From: an uncultured Eubacteriales bacterium
GTDB lineage: Bacteria > Bacillota > Clostridia > Oscillospirales > Oscillospiraceae
Direction: 5' to 3'
Length of the DNA stretch: 64,000 bases
NCBI GenBank assembly: GCA_900540545.1
Contig: UQGJ01000005.1
Coordinates: 62,001-126,000 of the forward strand
The translations under genes were made by a program, and so were the position numbers. Within the stretch, counting starts at the first letter, position 1. Every line of letters starts with the position of its first letter. Of this stretch, positions 16,906 through 25,371 are shown piece by piece. A model generated the notes under the pieces. The model ran no database searches. It worked only from the letters and a program-made list of their open reading frames with translations, and had not been told where the DNA came from.

Positions 16906-17627
16906 ACGAACTCCCCCCTTCCGTTCAGAATCCCCAGGCCCAGGTCCAGGTCCGCCGGGGTGGTGAGCTTGATGTTCTCCCGCTCCCCCTGGGTGAGGCA
17001 GACCGTCATGCCCAGCCGCTCCACGGCGGCGCAGTCGTCGGTGAGGGCGGCCCCGTCCTCCAGGGCCTTGGTGAGGGCGGCTTTGATGAGGGACGCCTCA
17101 AAGACCTGGGGGGTCTGGACGGCGAAGAGGGTGTCCCGGTCTAGGGTGGCCTCCACCACGCCGCCGCTGGCCCGCTTCACCGTGTCGGTGACGGGGACGG
17201 CCGGGGCGGCGGCGGCGCACTGGGCGGCCTTGAGGATGACCTCCTCCAGCACCGCCTGGGTGACGAAGGGGCGGGCGCCGTCGTGGATAGCGATGAGCTC
17301 GGCCTCCGGGTCGGTCTCCCGGATGCCGTTGAGGACGGATTGGGTGCGGGTGGCCCCGCCCACCACGATATGGGTGACCTTGTCCAGCTCGAAGTCCTTG
17401 CAGAGCTGGCTCACCGGGACGATCATGTCCTCCCGGGTGACCACCACGATTTCCTGGATATAGGGACAGTCGGTGAGGGCCCGCAGGGTGCGGACCAGCA
17501 CTGGGTAGTCCCCCAGGTTCATCAATATCTTGTCCATGCCCTCCATCCGGGTGGCGGACCCGGCGGCGGGCACCACGGCGGAACACCGGGGGCCGGAGGG
17601 CTTCTTCTTGCGTCCGAACAGCGGCAT
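16902..17627 (-). CDS. ispD: 2-C-methyl-D-erythritol 4-phosphate cytidylyltransferase
   Basis: This enzyme transfers CMP from CTP to MEP. The 241-residue protein has the nucleotide-binding [14 protein letters not shown] near residue 18, IHDGARPFV and [11 protein letters not shown], all expected for IspD. The usual GSGxRM loop reads GSATRM here. The ATG ([12 protein letters not shown]) is preceded by GGAGAG; the first dozen residues are a basic extension before the enzyme core. A terminator-like hairpin lies directly upstream of this ribosome site, so expression depends on read-through from carD or on a promoter inside carD. Confidence 0.95.
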   Translation of the reverse strand: MPLFGRKKKPSGPRCSAVVPAAGSATRMEGMDKILMNLGDYPVLVRTLRALTDCPYIQEIVVVTREDMIVPVSQLCKDFELDKVTHIVVGGATRTQSVLNGIRETDPEAELIAIHDGARPFVTQAVLEEVILKAAQCAAAAPAVPVTDTVKRASGGVVEATLDRDTLFAVQTPQVFEASLIKAALTKALEDGAALTDDCAAVERLGMTVCLTQGERENIKLTTPADLDLGLGILNGRGEFV

Positions 17628-17645
17628 TGGCGGTCTCTCCTTCAC

Positions 17646-17676
17646 AAAAAAGGAGCCTGGCGGCTCCTTTTTGGGT
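17646..17676 (-). terminator. Terminator-like hairpin between carD and ispD
   Basis: A 7-bp stem (AGGAGCC/GGCTCCT, loop of 4) is flanked by an A-run and T-run on both strands, so it can terminate bidirectionally. It ends within about 10 nt of the ispD ribosome site, leaving no room for a separate ispD promoter after it. Confidence 0.75.
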
Positions 17677-17691
17677 TGTTCTTATAGTCTA

Positions 17692-18168
17692 TTAGGCCAG
17701 GGCGGTATTGATACGCGCCTCCACATCCTCGTAGCTGATATTCTGGGACAGGACCAGCTCGGAAATCAAAATCTGCTTGGCGGAGTGGAGCATCTTCCGC
17801 TCCCCGGTGGACAGGCCCCGGTCCCCGTCTCGAATCATCAGACCCTTGACCACCCGGGCCACCTCCAGCAGGTCGCCGCTCTTGATGCGCAGCATGTTCT
17901 CCCGGTAGCGGCGGTTCCAGTTCTGGGTCATATCCACCTCAATGTCGCCCATGGCGTCCAACAGGCGGTCCGATTCGGCCTTGCCCACCACGGGCCGGAC
18001 GCCGATCTCGTCGCTGCTCTCCGTGGGTATCATGACCAGCATGCCCCCCACCGGCAGCTTGAGGATATAGTAATCCCGGACTACACCGTTTACCTTTTGC
18101 GTGACGATACTGTCCACCACGCCGGCACCGTGCATCGGATGCACGATCTTATCTCCTACCTGAAACAT
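17692..18168 (-). CDS. CarD/CdnL family transcription regulator
   Basis: This 158-residue protein has the N-terminal RNA-polymerase-interacting Tudor-like domain (MFQVGDKIVHPMHGAGVV to LKLPVGGMLVMIPTE) and a helical DNA-binding C-terminal half with NRRYRENMLRIKSGD. CarD proteins bind the polymerase beta subunit and stabilise open complexes at promoters such as those of rRNA. GGAGGTG lies 7 nt before the ATG. It is monocistronic or leads into ispD through the hairpin at 17646. Confidence 0.92.
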   Translation of the reverse strand: MFQVGDKIVHPMHGAGVVDSIVTQKVNGVVRDYYILKLPVGGMLVMIPTESSDEIGVRPVVGKAESDRLLDAMGDIEVDMTQNWNRRYRENMLRIKSGDLLEVARVVKGLMIRDGDRGLSTGERKMLHSAKQILISELVLSQNISYEDVEARINTALA

Positions 18169-18200
18169 GATATCCACCTCCCAGCAGAACAAAAAGGGTA

Positions 18201-18229
18201 TTGACAAATCTAACGAACGAGTCTATTAT
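18201..18229 (+). promoter_or_regulatory. Plus-strand promoter-like sequence facing ispH-S1 3' end
   Basis: TTGACA (18201-18206) and TATTAT (18224-18229) have 17-nt spacing on the plus strand. Its -10 coincides with that of the minus-strand carD promoter. It points towards the 3' end of the ispH-S1 gene, and no plus-strand gene follows. It may be a real antisense promoter or a chance match in an AT-rich spot. Confidence 0.4.
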
Positions 18230-18253
18230 AATACATTTGATCTTGCATTGCAA
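18225..18253 (-). promoter_or_regulatory. Promoter of carD
   Basis: On the minus strand TTGCAA (18248-18253), 17 nt and TATAAT (18225-18230) form a good sigma-A promoter about 55 nt before the carD ATG. Confidence 0.75.
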
Positions 18254-18290
18254 GGCAAGGCCGGGTAAAATGATGCACAAAAATATGTAA

Positions 18291-18325
18291 AAAACCCCTG
18301 CTTCCATGGCGGAAGCAGGGGTTTT
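18291..18325 (-). terminator. Intrinsic terminator after ispH-S1
   Basis: A perfect 15-bp stem with a five-base loop; the arms begin AAAACCCC and end GGGGTTTT. On the minus strand it is followed by a T-rich tract. It ends the murR-to-ispH transcript just after the stop codon. Confidence 0.9.
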
Positions 18326-18335
18326 CATATGCTTT

Positions 18336-20354
18336 TTACGCCTCGTCGGCGCCGGGGGCCACTTCGGTGCCCTCAGAGTCGGAGGTGGCCACGATGGCGG
18401 GAGCGCTGTCGTCGGCGGCCATGTCGTCCTCGTAGGCGGCCTGGGCGTCCTCCAGCAGGGCGCGGATGGACAGGGAGACCTTCTTGTGGTCCATGTCGAT
18501 GTCGGTGATCTTCACGTCCACCATCTGGCCCTCGCTCAGCACGTCGCCGGGCTTGTCAATGCGGTGGTCGGCGATCTGGGAGATATGGATCAGGCCGTCC
18601 ACGCCGGGGACGATCTCGGCGAAGGCGCCGAAGGTCATCAGCTTGACCACCTTCACGTTGGCGGTGTCGCCCACGCCGTACTTGCCGGTGAACACGGCCC
18701 AGGGGTCCTGGCCGCGGTCCTTCATGCCCAGGGAGATCTTCTTCTTCTCGGGGTCAAAGGAGATGACGTACACGTCCACCTCGTCGCCCACCTTCACCAC
18801 CTCGGAGGGGTGCTTGATGCGGGACCAGGACAGCTCCGAGATGTGGACCATGCCGTCCACGCCGCCGATGTCCACGAAGGCGCCGTAAGAGGTGAGGGAC
18901 TTCACGGTGCCGTGGTACTTCTTGCCCTCTTCAATGCCCTCCCACACGGCGGCGGACTTCTCGGCGCGCTCGGCCTGCTCCACGGCGCGGATGGAACCCA
19001 CCACGCGGCGGCGGGCGCGGTTGACCTCGGTGATCTTCATGCGGACCTTCTTCTTCAGAAGCTCGCTCATGGCGGCCTCACGGGGCAGGCCGGTCTGGGA
19101 GGCGGGGATGAACACGCGCACGCCCTTGACGGAAGCCACGACGCCGCCCTTGTTCTCCTCGGTGATGACGCCCTCGACGACGGTGCCGTCCTCCTGGGCC
19201 TGGGCCACGTCGTCCCAGCTCTTCACGGTGTCCAGGCGCTTCTTGGACAGGGTGACCACGCCCTCCGCGTCGTTGACGCGCATGACGAAGGTCTCGATCT
19301 CGTCGCCGACCTTGACCAGGTCCTCCACCTTCACAGTGGGGTCGTCGGTCAGCTCGGAAATGGCCAGGTAACCGGCATGTTTGGTGCCCAGGTCCACGTA
19401 GATCTCCGTCGGCGTGATCTCGGTGACGATGCCGGTGACCTTCTCCCCACTATTTAAAGTTTTGATCGATTTCTCCAGCAGTTCAGCGAAGGATTCCTCG
19501 ATCTCCATGATTTCGTCGCTCATTTTGTCATAGACCTCCTTTATAATCCACCCGGGCGTGGAAGCGCCCGCGGTGATTCCGACACAGGCCAGACCGCGGA
19601 ACGGGGCCGGGTCCAGCTCGTCCGCCCCCTCGATGGCGACCACCGTGGGGCAGAGCCCGCGACACAATTCCGCCAGCCGCTTCGTGTTGGAGCTCTTCCG
19701 GTCACCGACGACGATCATGGCGTCACAGCGGCGCGCCAGTTCCTGGGCCTCCGACTGTCTGATATGTGTAGCGCTACATATTGTATCAAAAATTTCAGCG
19801 TTTGTACACTCTTTTTTTGCTTTTTCTATACACGGGTCCCAAATTTTTCTGGTGGAGGTGGTCTGGCAGACCAGGGTGAGGGGCTGCTCCCGGGTCTCCG
19901 GGTGCTCCGCCAGCCACCCCTCCAGGGCCTCCGGCCCGTCCAGCACAACAGGATTGGGGCACCAGCCCGCGATGGCCCGGACCTCCGGGTGGTCGGGCGC
20001 GCCGATGATGACGCTCTGCCGCCCGGCCTCCCCGGCCCGGCGGACCAGCTCGTGGATGCGGGTGACGTTAGGACAAGCGGCGTCCACGATGCGGCAGCCC
20101 CTGGCCGCCAGCGTCTGGTGGACGGCCTTGGCCTCCCCGTGGGAGCGGAGGATGACGGCGGCCCCCGCCGGGACCTCCTCTGCGGTTTGGACGCACCGCA
20201 CGCCTTTTTGTTCCAGCAGTTTGGTGACGTGGTCGTTGTGGATGACGGGACCCAGCATGAAGCAGGGCCCCTCCCCCGCCGCCTGGAGGGCCAGCTCCAC
20301 CGCCCGCTTGACGCCGTAACAGAACCCGGCGGACTTGGCAAGCTCCACTCTCAT
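18336..20354 (-). CDS. ispH: IspH (HMBPP reductase) fused to ribosomal protein S1
   Basis: This 672-residue fusion has IspH in residues 1 to about 275. Its three 4Fe-4S cysteines are in GFCYGV, DAACPNV and ICSATHIRQ; this domain makes IPP and DMAPP from HMBPP. The rest is an S1-type protein with four OB-fold repeats, each with GKV/GVDG..HIS-type motifs (for example GVDGMVHISELSW). S1 promotes mRNA binding by the 30S subunit. The fusion is known from Clostridia. A strong AAAGGAGG occurs inside the gene, 11 nt before the in-frame ATG at 19523 (MSDEIMEIEES), so a separate 395-residue S1 could also be made. The start overlaps plsC by four bases. Confidence 0.95.
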   Translation of the reverse strand: MRVELAKSAGFCYGVKRAVELALQAAGEGPCFMLGPVIHNDHVTKLLEQKGVRCVQTAEEVPAGAAVILRSHGEAKAVHQTLAARGCRIVDAACPNVTRIHELVRRAGEAGRQSVIIGAPDHPEVRAIAGWCPNPVVLDGPEALEGWLAEHPETREQPLTLVCQTTSTRKIWDPCIEKAKKECTNAEIFDTICSATHIRQSEAQELARRCDAMIVVGDRKSSNTKRLAELCRGLCPTVVAIEGADELDPAPFRGLACVGITAGASTPGWIIKEVYDKMSDEIMEIEESFAELLEKSIKTLNSGEKVTGIVTEITPTEIYVDLGTKHAGYLAISELTDDPTVKVEDLVKVGDEIETFVMRVNDAEGVVTLSKKRLDTVKSWDDVAQAQEDGTVVEGVITEENKGGVVASVKGVRVFIPASQTGLPREAAMSELLKKKVRMKITEVNRARRRVVGSIRAVEQAERAEKSAAVWEGIEEGKKYHGTVKSLTSYGAFVDIGGVDGMVHISELSWSRIKHPSEVVKVGDEVDVYVISFDPEKKKISLGMKDRGQDPWAVFTGKYGVGDTANVKVVKLMTFGAFAEIVPGVDGLIHISQIADHRIDKPGDVLSEGQMVDVKITDIDMDHKKVSLSIRALLEDAQAAYEDDMAADDSAPAIVATSDSEGTEVAPGADEA

Positions 20355-20944
20355 TGGGCCAGGGCCCCCAGGGCGCGGATGCGCTCCATCAGGTCGGCGG
20401 TGATGGCGTCGTACTCCTCCGCCGTGCCCTTCCGCCCGGCCACCTGGGGGGTGTATGGCTCGCCGATGACCACGGTGGTCCGGCGGAACCAGCGCTTTTT
20501 CTCCGGCACGTAGACGGGCAGGATGGGGACGCCGCAGCGGACGGCCAGCATGGCCGCGCCGTTCTTGGCGTCGGACGCCTCCCCCTCGTGGACCCGTGTG
20601 CCCTCCGGGAAGAGAAGGACCTTCTCCCCCTCTTTTAAGTACTTCATGGCCTGCTTGATGGCCCCCACGTCGCTCTTGCCCCGCTCTACGCCGAAGACCC
20701 CCACGTGCTTGAGGACCCAGCCGATGACCGGGACCCGGAGCAGTTCAGCCTTGGCCATAGGCCGCAGTTGGTGCTTGCGCCGGAAGGCGTAGCAGAGGAA
20801 CAGAGGGTCGGACATGGCGGTGTGGTTGCCGCAAACCAGCACGCCCCCGTCGGGGATGTGCTCCCGGCCAATGGCCTTGCAGGGGTGGACAAGGTTGAAG
20901 AAAATGCCCACGATGATGTAAAAAACGGTATAGAACGCTCTCAT
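20351..20944 (-). CDS. plsC: 1-acyl-sn-glycerol-3-phosphate acyltransferase
   Basis: This 197-residue acyltransferase adds the second acyl chain in phosphatidic acid synthesis at the membrane. The catalytic NHx4D box is GNHTAMSDP (near residue 39), followed by the substrate motif FPEGTR (near 112) and VPILPVYV. One N-terminal membrane segment (FYTVFYIIVGIFFNLV) anchors it. It overlaps cmk and ispH-S1 by ATGA at each end, an order (cmk-plsC-ispH) common in Clostridia. Confidence 0.94.
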   Translation of the reverse strand: MRAFYTVFYIIVGIFFNLVHPCKAIGREHIPDGGVLVCGNHTAMSDPLFLCYAFRRKHQLRPMAKAELLRVPVIGWVLKHVGVFGVERGKSDVGAIKQAMKYLKEGEKVLLFPEGTRVHEGEASDAKNGAAMLAVRCGVPILPVYVPEKKRWFRRTTVVIGEPYTPQVAGRKGTAEEYDAITADLMERIRALGALAQ

Positions 20945-21618
20945 GGCTCCAGCTTCCTCCTGACGGCGGAAAGAATGGCCTCCAGGCTCTGGTCCAGGTC
21001 CAGCGCGGTGGTGTCCACCAGCACGGCGTCCTGGGCCTGCCGGAGAGGGGCGGCCGCCCGGGTGGTGTCGCGCTCGTCCCGGGCGATGATGTCGGCCAGG
21101 ACGGTGGCGTAGTCCACCGGGGTGCCCCTGGCCGCCAGCTCGGCGCAGCGGCGCCGGGCCCGGGCCTCGGGGGAGGCGGTGAGGAAAATCTTCACGTCTG
21201 CCCCGGGCAGGACCACGGTGCCGATGTCCCGGCCGTCCATGACCACGTTGTGGGTCCGGGCCAGGTCCCGCTGCATCTCCAGCAGGAAGGCGCGGACCTG
21301 GGGCAGGGCGGAAATGGCGGAGGCGTATTGGGAGACCTCCGGCATTCGGATGGCCTCGGTCACGTCCTCATTTCCCAGGAACATGTGCTGAAGGCCGTCG
21401 GGGCCGTAGTCCCAGCGGAGGGAGACTCTGTCCAGCAGCGGTGCCACGGCATTCCAGTCTCCGGGGGCCGCGCCGCAGCGGACGGCAAAGAGGCCCAGGG
21501 TGCGGTAGATGGCCCCGGTGTCCACATATAAAAAGCCCAGCGCCTCGGCGCACCGCTTGGCCAGGGTGCTCTTCCCTGCGCCGGAGGGGCCGTCGATGGC
21601 AATGCTTCTAAACTCCAT
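20941..21618 (-). CDS. cmk: Cytidylate kinase
   Basis: This kinase phosphorylates CMP and dCMP. The 225-residue protein begins MEFRSIAIDGPSGAGKST with the P-loop near residue 10, followed by YVDTGAIYR, VVMDGRDIGTVVLPGADVKIFLTAS and a lid with RARRRCAEL, all typical. It is 47 nt downstream of the flavoprotein gene and overlaps plsC by four bases. Confidence 0.96.
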   Translation of the reverse strand: MEFRSIAIDGPSGAGKSTLAKRCAEALGFLYVDTGAIYRTLGLFAVRCGAAPGDWNAVAPLLDRVSLRWDYGPDGLQHMFLGNEDVTEAIRMPEVSQYASAISALPQVRAFLLEMQRDLARTHNVVMDGRDIGTVVLPGADVKIFLTASPEARARRRCAELAARGTPVDYATVLADIIARDERDTTRAAAPLRQAQDAVLVDTTALDLDQSLEAILSAVRRKLEP

Positions 21619-21665
21619 ACTACTGAATCCTCCTGGTAAAATGTCATGGGCCGGGGGCGTGTCCC

Positions 21666-22895
21666 CTACGATTCCGCCGCCCCGGCGCCTGCCGCGTGGC
21701 CGGTGGACCAGGCGATTTGGAGGTTGAAGCCGCCGGTGTAGGCGTCCACGTCCAGCAGCTCCCCCGCAAGGAAAAGCCCTTGCACCAGCTTGGAGGCCAT
21801 GGTCTTGGGGTCCACCTCGGACACCTTGACCCCGCCGCTGGTGACGATGGCCTCCTCCACCGGGCGGGGGCCGCTGATTTCAAACCGCAGGCCCTTGAGC
21901 AGCTCCAAAAGCCGGCGGCGCTGTCCCTTGGTGATGGAGTTGGCCGGGGTGTCCGACGGGATGCCGGAGCGCTCCACCAGGATGGGGATGAGCAGGCGGG
22001 GCACCAGCTTATCCAGCACGTTGTGGAAGGCCCGGTTGGCGTTGTCGGTGAACTCCCGAATCAGCCGTTGGTCCAGGGTCTGCTCGTCCAGGGCGGGCTT
22101 CAGGTCCAGAAAGACCGTGTAGTGGTCCCCCTCGAAATCCCGCATGTGGGCGCTGGCGCTCAACACCAGGGGGCCGGAGAGGCCGAAATGGGTGAACAGG
22201 AGTTCCCCTTGCTCCTGAAACACGGCCTTCCCCTTCCGGTTTTTCACCTTGAGGGACACGTTTTTCAGGGACAGCCCCTGCATCCGGGGGCACTCGTCCC
22301 CCTCCGTCACTAAAGGGATGAGGGAGGGCTTGGAGGGCAGGATGGTGTGGCCCAGCTCGGCGGCCATGGCGTAGCCGTCCCCGGTGGAGCCGGTGAGGGG
22401 GTAGGACGCCCCGCCGGTGCAGAGGATGACGGCGTCGCAGTCGTAGGACCCGTGTTCGGCCTTGACGCCCACCACCTGGCCGCCCTTGACCAGAATGTGC
22501 TCGGCCCGGTCCTCCACGATGGCGACCCGCGCCCTCCGCAGGGCCATAAAGAGGGCGTCAATGACGTCGGCGGCCTTGTCGGAGACGGGAAAGACCCGGT
22601 TGCCCCGCTCCGTTTTCAGGGGGACGCCCAGGGCGGTGAAATACTCCTTCACCGCCGACGGCGGGAACCGGGTGACGGCGCTGGTGAGAAAACGACTGTT
22701 ATGCGGCACGTTCCGAAGGACCTCGTCCGCAGGACAGTCGTTGGTCAGGTTGCAGCGGCCCTTGCCCGTGATATAGAGCTTGCGCCCCACCTTCTGGTTG
22801 CGCTCCAGCAGGGTCACGGAGGTATCCGGCCCAGCGGCGGACAAGGCCGCCATCATACCGGCGGCCCCGCCGCCAATGACAATGATTCGCTTCAA
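21666..22895 (-). CDS. HI0933/YhiN family FAD-dependent oxidoreductase
   Basis: This 409-residue flavoprotein has the N-terminal dinucleotide loop VIGGGAAGMMAA, the family motif GRKLYITGKGRCNLTN, and the C-terminal TSGGVKVSEVDPKTMASK and FLAGELLDVDAYTGGFNLQ. Members are annotated as aminoacetone-type or BaiN-like flavoproteins, but the substrate is generally unknown. The start is a TTG supported by AAAGGAG 8 nt upstream, and it overlaps the DUF998 stop. It precedes cmk in the same transcript. Confidence 0.9.
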   Translation of the reverse strand: MKRIIVIGGGAAGMMAALSAAGPDTSVTLLERNQKVGRKLYITGKGRCNLTNDCPADEVLRNVPHNSRFLTSAVTRFPPSAVKEYFTALGVPLKTERGNRVFPVSDKAADVIDALFMALRRARVAIVEDRAEHILVKGGQVVGVKAEHGSYDCDAVILCTGGASYPLTGSTGDGYAMAAELGHTILPSKPSLIPLVTEGDECPRMQGLSLKNVSLKVKNRKGKAVFQEQGELLFTHFGLSGPLVLSASAHMRDFEGDHYTVFLDLKPALDEQTLDQRLIREFTDNANRAFHNVLDKLVPRLLIPILVERSGIPSDTPANSITKGQRRRLLELLKGLRFEISGPRPVEEAIVTSGGVKVSEVDPKTMASKLVQGLFLAGELLDVDAYTGGFNLQIAWSTGHAAGAGAAES

Positions 22896-23566
22896 ATAGA
22901 TAACTCCTTTTGGCTCCGAGTCGGATTTGGACCAACCTTTTCTGATGTTGAAAAGGTGTAATAAGCGGAGAACACAAACATCATGCCCTGAAGCGAGTAA
23001 ATCACGGCCCGTTCGGTCAGGCCCAATATGTTCCAGTGGTTTGCCATTCCGATGGGGTTCAGAGCGCCGGTCGCAGTAATGATAATAGCCATGACCAGAG
23101 TAAACGCACCAAGTTTCCGCGTGTTTCCCTGCCGCAGGAACCCAACCGCCAGAATATATCCGGCGGCAATGGTTGTGAATATGACGGCCACCGTGACGAC
23201 AACGTGCATCGCGTTGCCAAAGGTCATCTGCTCTTTGTCGCCGGAGAGTGGGAACAGGGCGTACCCAAACATGGAAATCAGGTTCATGACCAGAAGCAGA
23301 ATCCAGCCCAACCGTACAAGCGCATGGCCGTTCCGAGCCGCCTTCACAAGCATACCGGCGACAAACAGAAGCGTAGCCACGCCATAGACAGCGGTAAAAA
23401 TCATCAGAAGGGACCGATTGGGCGCGCCCACAGCGGTCAGGGAGCTGATGTCCGTCGTAATCGGGTCATACGCCGGCCACAGGACCCGGCCCAGGATGGT
23501 ATGCAGCAGGTAAAACACAACTCCCACCATCCCCAGGGGCGCGGTCAGCCGTTCAATACGGTCCAT
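22892..23566 (-). CDS. DUF998-type membrane protein
   Basis: This 224-residue protein has six predicted membrane segments, with PLGMVGVVFYLLHTILGRVLWP near the start and the SISSLTA-like loop PITTDISSLTAVGAPNR of DUF998 proteins after the first helix. The function of the family is unknown. The ATG at 23566 (MDRIERL) has GGAGAG just upstream. Its base composition is slightly more AT-rich than its neighbours, which may mean it is a later addition to this cluster. Confidence 0.75.
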   Translation of the reverse strand: MDRIERLTAPLGMVGVVFYLLHTILGRVLWPAYDPITTDISSLTAVGAPNRSLLMIFTAVYGVATLLFVAGMLVKAARNGHALVRLGWILLLVMNLISMFGYALFPLSGDKEQMTFGNAMHVVVTVAVIFTTIAAGYILAVGFLRQGNTRKLGAFTLVMAIIITATGALNPIGMANHWNILGLTERAVIYSLQGMMFVFSAYYTFSTSEKVGPNPTRSQKELSI

Positions 23567-23584
23567 ATGTCTCTCCAATCCGCG

Positions 23585-24445
23585 TTATTCCACCTGCTCG
23601 TAGACGCCGTACTCGGACCAGACCTGCTCCAGGTCGGAGAAGATCTGCTCCACATCCTCGTTTCGCCTGCGGCCCACGGCCACGATGAGGGCGTTGACCA
23701 GACTCAACGGGGCCACCAGGGAGTCCACGAAGGAGGCCATATCGCTCTTGGCCAGCAGGGTCACGGTGGCGGCCTCCGCCAAGGGCGACGCCTGGCTGTC
23801 GGTGAGGGCGATGACGTTGGCCCCCCGGTCCCGGGCGAAGCGCATGGCCTTCACGGTGCGGCTGGAATACCGGGGGAAGCTGATGCCGATGACCACGTCC
23901 GACGGCCCCACCCGCAGGAGCTGCTCGAAAATCTCGCTGGCCGACGTGGTGTGGACCAGGACGATGTTGTCAAAAATGAGATTGAAATAGAAGCCTAAAA
24001 AATCCGCCAGCGCGGCGGCAGAGCGGACGCCCAGTATGTAGATCTTCTTGGCCGCCAGAATGGCGTCCACCGCCTCCCGGAAGCTCTGACGGTCGGTCTC
24101 CTCCATGGTCATGCGTATCTTTTCGATGTCCGACTGCATGACCATGCTCAGCACGTCCTGGTCGCCGATACGGTCGTTGGCCACCTCGATGCGCTGGATG
24201 GAGGTGAGCTTGTTGCGTATCATCTCCTGAAGGGCCTTCTGCATAGTGGGATAGCCGTCATAGCCCAGCTCGGCGGCGAAGCGGACCACCGTGGACTCGC
24301 TGACGTTCACCGTCTTGCCCAGCTTGCTGGCCGTCATAAAGGCGGCCTTGTCGTAGGAGTCCAGGATGAACCGCGCGATCAGCTTCTGTCCCTTGGAGAA
24401 GGTGGGCATACTGCTCTGGATCACGGATAGGATGTCTCGGGACAT
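23585..24445 (-). CDS. MurR/RpiR family transcriptional regulator
   Basis: This 286-residue regulator has an N-terminal RpiR helix-turn-helix (about residues 1-75; KTVNVSESTVVRFAAELGYDGYP) and a C-terminal SIS sugar-isomerase domain (about 110-240; ILGVRSAAALADFLGFYFN and GISFPRYSSRTV). SIS domains bind phosphosugars, so it probably senses a sugar phosphate, yet no sugar-use genes lie nearby. It has its own promoter and heads the run through DUF998, the flavoprotein, cmk, plsC and ispH-S1. GGGGG lies 7 nt before the ATG. Confidence 0.9.
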   Translation of the reverse strand: MSRDILSVIQSSMPTFSKGQKLIARFILDSYDKAAFMTASKLGKTVNVSESTVVRFAAELGYDGYPTMQKALQEMIRNKLTSIQRIEVANDRIGDQDVLSMVMQSDIEKIRMTMEETDRQSFREAVDAILAAKKIYILGVRSAAALADFLGFYFNLIFDNIVLVHTTSASEIFEQLLRVGPSDVVIGISFPRYSSRTVKAMRFARDRGANVIALTDSQASPLAEAATVTLLAKSDMASFVDSLVAPLSLVNALIVAVGRRRNEDVEQIFSDLEQVWSEYGVYEQVE

Positions 24446-24507
24446 GGCGATACCCCCAAAGGTTTCTTCCCAGGTCAAAATGGGAGAATACTTTCACAGT
24501 CTCCCCT

Positions 24508-24536
24508 ATCATACCGGGAACGCCGGGGAAAAGCAA
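24508..24536 (-). promoter_or_regulatory. Promoter of the RpiR-regulator operon
   Basis: On the minus strand TTGCTT (24531-24536), 17 nt and TATGAT (24508-24513) form a likely sigma-A promoter about 60 nt before the regulator ATG. Confidence 0.7.
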
Positions 24537-24578
24537 GCTGTTTTTGCAGGAATGCCGTTCAAACTTGCAAATTTTGCC

Positions 24579-25268
24579 TCAGCGGAGGCGGCCGACCTCC
24601 TCCTCCGTCAGGAACCGCCACTGGCCGGACGGAAGGCCCCCCAGAGTCAGCGCCCCCTCCCGGACCCGGCGGAGCAGGCGCACCCGCAGGCCCGCCAGCT
24701 CGCACATGCGGCGGACCTGCCGGTTCCGCCCCTCGTGGATGACAATGGAGAGGGTGTCCGGCCCCAGCCGCTCTACCCTGGCCGGGCGGAGGGCCACCCC
24801 GTCCAGGGACAGGGACCCCCGCAGGATGGGCAGGGCGGCGTCCACGTCGCCGGAGACCCGGACGTGGTACTCCTTCTCCACCTCGTGGCTGGGGTGGAGA
24901 AGGCGGTGGGTCAGGGCCCCGTCGTTGGTCATCAACAGCAGGCCCTCGGAGTTCAAATCTAGCCGGCCCACGGGCCAGACCCGCGCCCCGCAGCCCACCA
25001 CCAGCTCCGCCACGGTCCTTCTCCCCTGCTCGTCGGAGAGTGTGGTGACGTAGCCCACGGGCTTATTCAGCATCAGGTAGACCGGCTTGGGGCACGCCCC
25101 CACCGGCGCTCCGTCCAGGGCCACGGCGTCACGGTCAGGGTCGGCCTTGTCGCCCAGGTGGGCGGGCCGGCCGTTGACCGTGACCCGGCCGGCCTGGATA
25201 TACTCCTCCGCGGTCCGCCGGGAGCAGACGCCGGCGGCGGAGAGCAATTTTTGCAGGCGTTCCTCCAT
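24579..25268 (-). CDS. RsuA/RluB-family pseudouridine synthase
   Basis: This 229-residue rRNA pseudouridine synthase has an N-terminal S4 RNA-binding domain (MEERLQKLLSAAGVCSRR, AEEYIQAGRVTVNG) and a catalytic domain with the Asp motif GRLDLNSEGLLLMTNDG and the C-terminal IHEGRNRQVRRM. It most resembles RluB, which modifies 23S rRNA, and scpA-scpB-rluB is a common Firmicute order; scpA-scpB lie 2.3 kb upstream in the same orientation. The ribosome site (GGAAGGGG) is a little far from the ATG. Confidence 0.92.
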   Translation of the reverse strand: MEERLQKLLSAAGVCSRRTAEEYIQAGRVTVNGRPAHLGDKADPDRDAVALDGAPVGACPKPVYLMLNKPVGYVTTLSDEQGRRTVAELVVGCGARVWPVGRLDLNSEGLLLMTNDGALTHRLLHPSHEVEKEYHVRVSGDVDAALPILRGSLSLDGVALRPARVERLGPDTLSIVIHEGRNRQVRRMCELAGLRVRLLRRVREGALTLGGLPSGQWRFLTEEEVGRLR

Positions 25269-25280
25269 AAAATAGATGAT

Positions 25281-25334
25281 GCCCCTTCCGTCAGCGCCTT
25301 CGGCGCGGCCACCTCCCCCACAAGTAGGGGAGGC
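25281..25334. repeat. Dispersed double-hairpin repeat, copy 2
   Basis: Between dacA-like and rluB-like genes, a GCGCC/GGCGC hairpin with a TTC loop (25294-25306) is followed by CCTCCCC/GGGGAGG (25312-25333), preceded by CCCCTTCCG. The layout is the same as at 5277-5320 with stem bases changed in a compensating way. Confidence 0.55.
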
Positions 25335-25337
25335 CGT

Positions 25338-25371
25338 CAACAGAAAATATGTACCGCGGGGATGCCGCGGT
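25338..25371 (-). terminator. Terminator of D-Ala-D-Ala carboxypeptidase gene
   Basis: A 7-bp stem (ACCGCGG/CCGCGGT) touching the stop codon is followed on the minus strand by ACATATTTTC. It is short but well placed to end the transcript. Confidence 0.5.
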
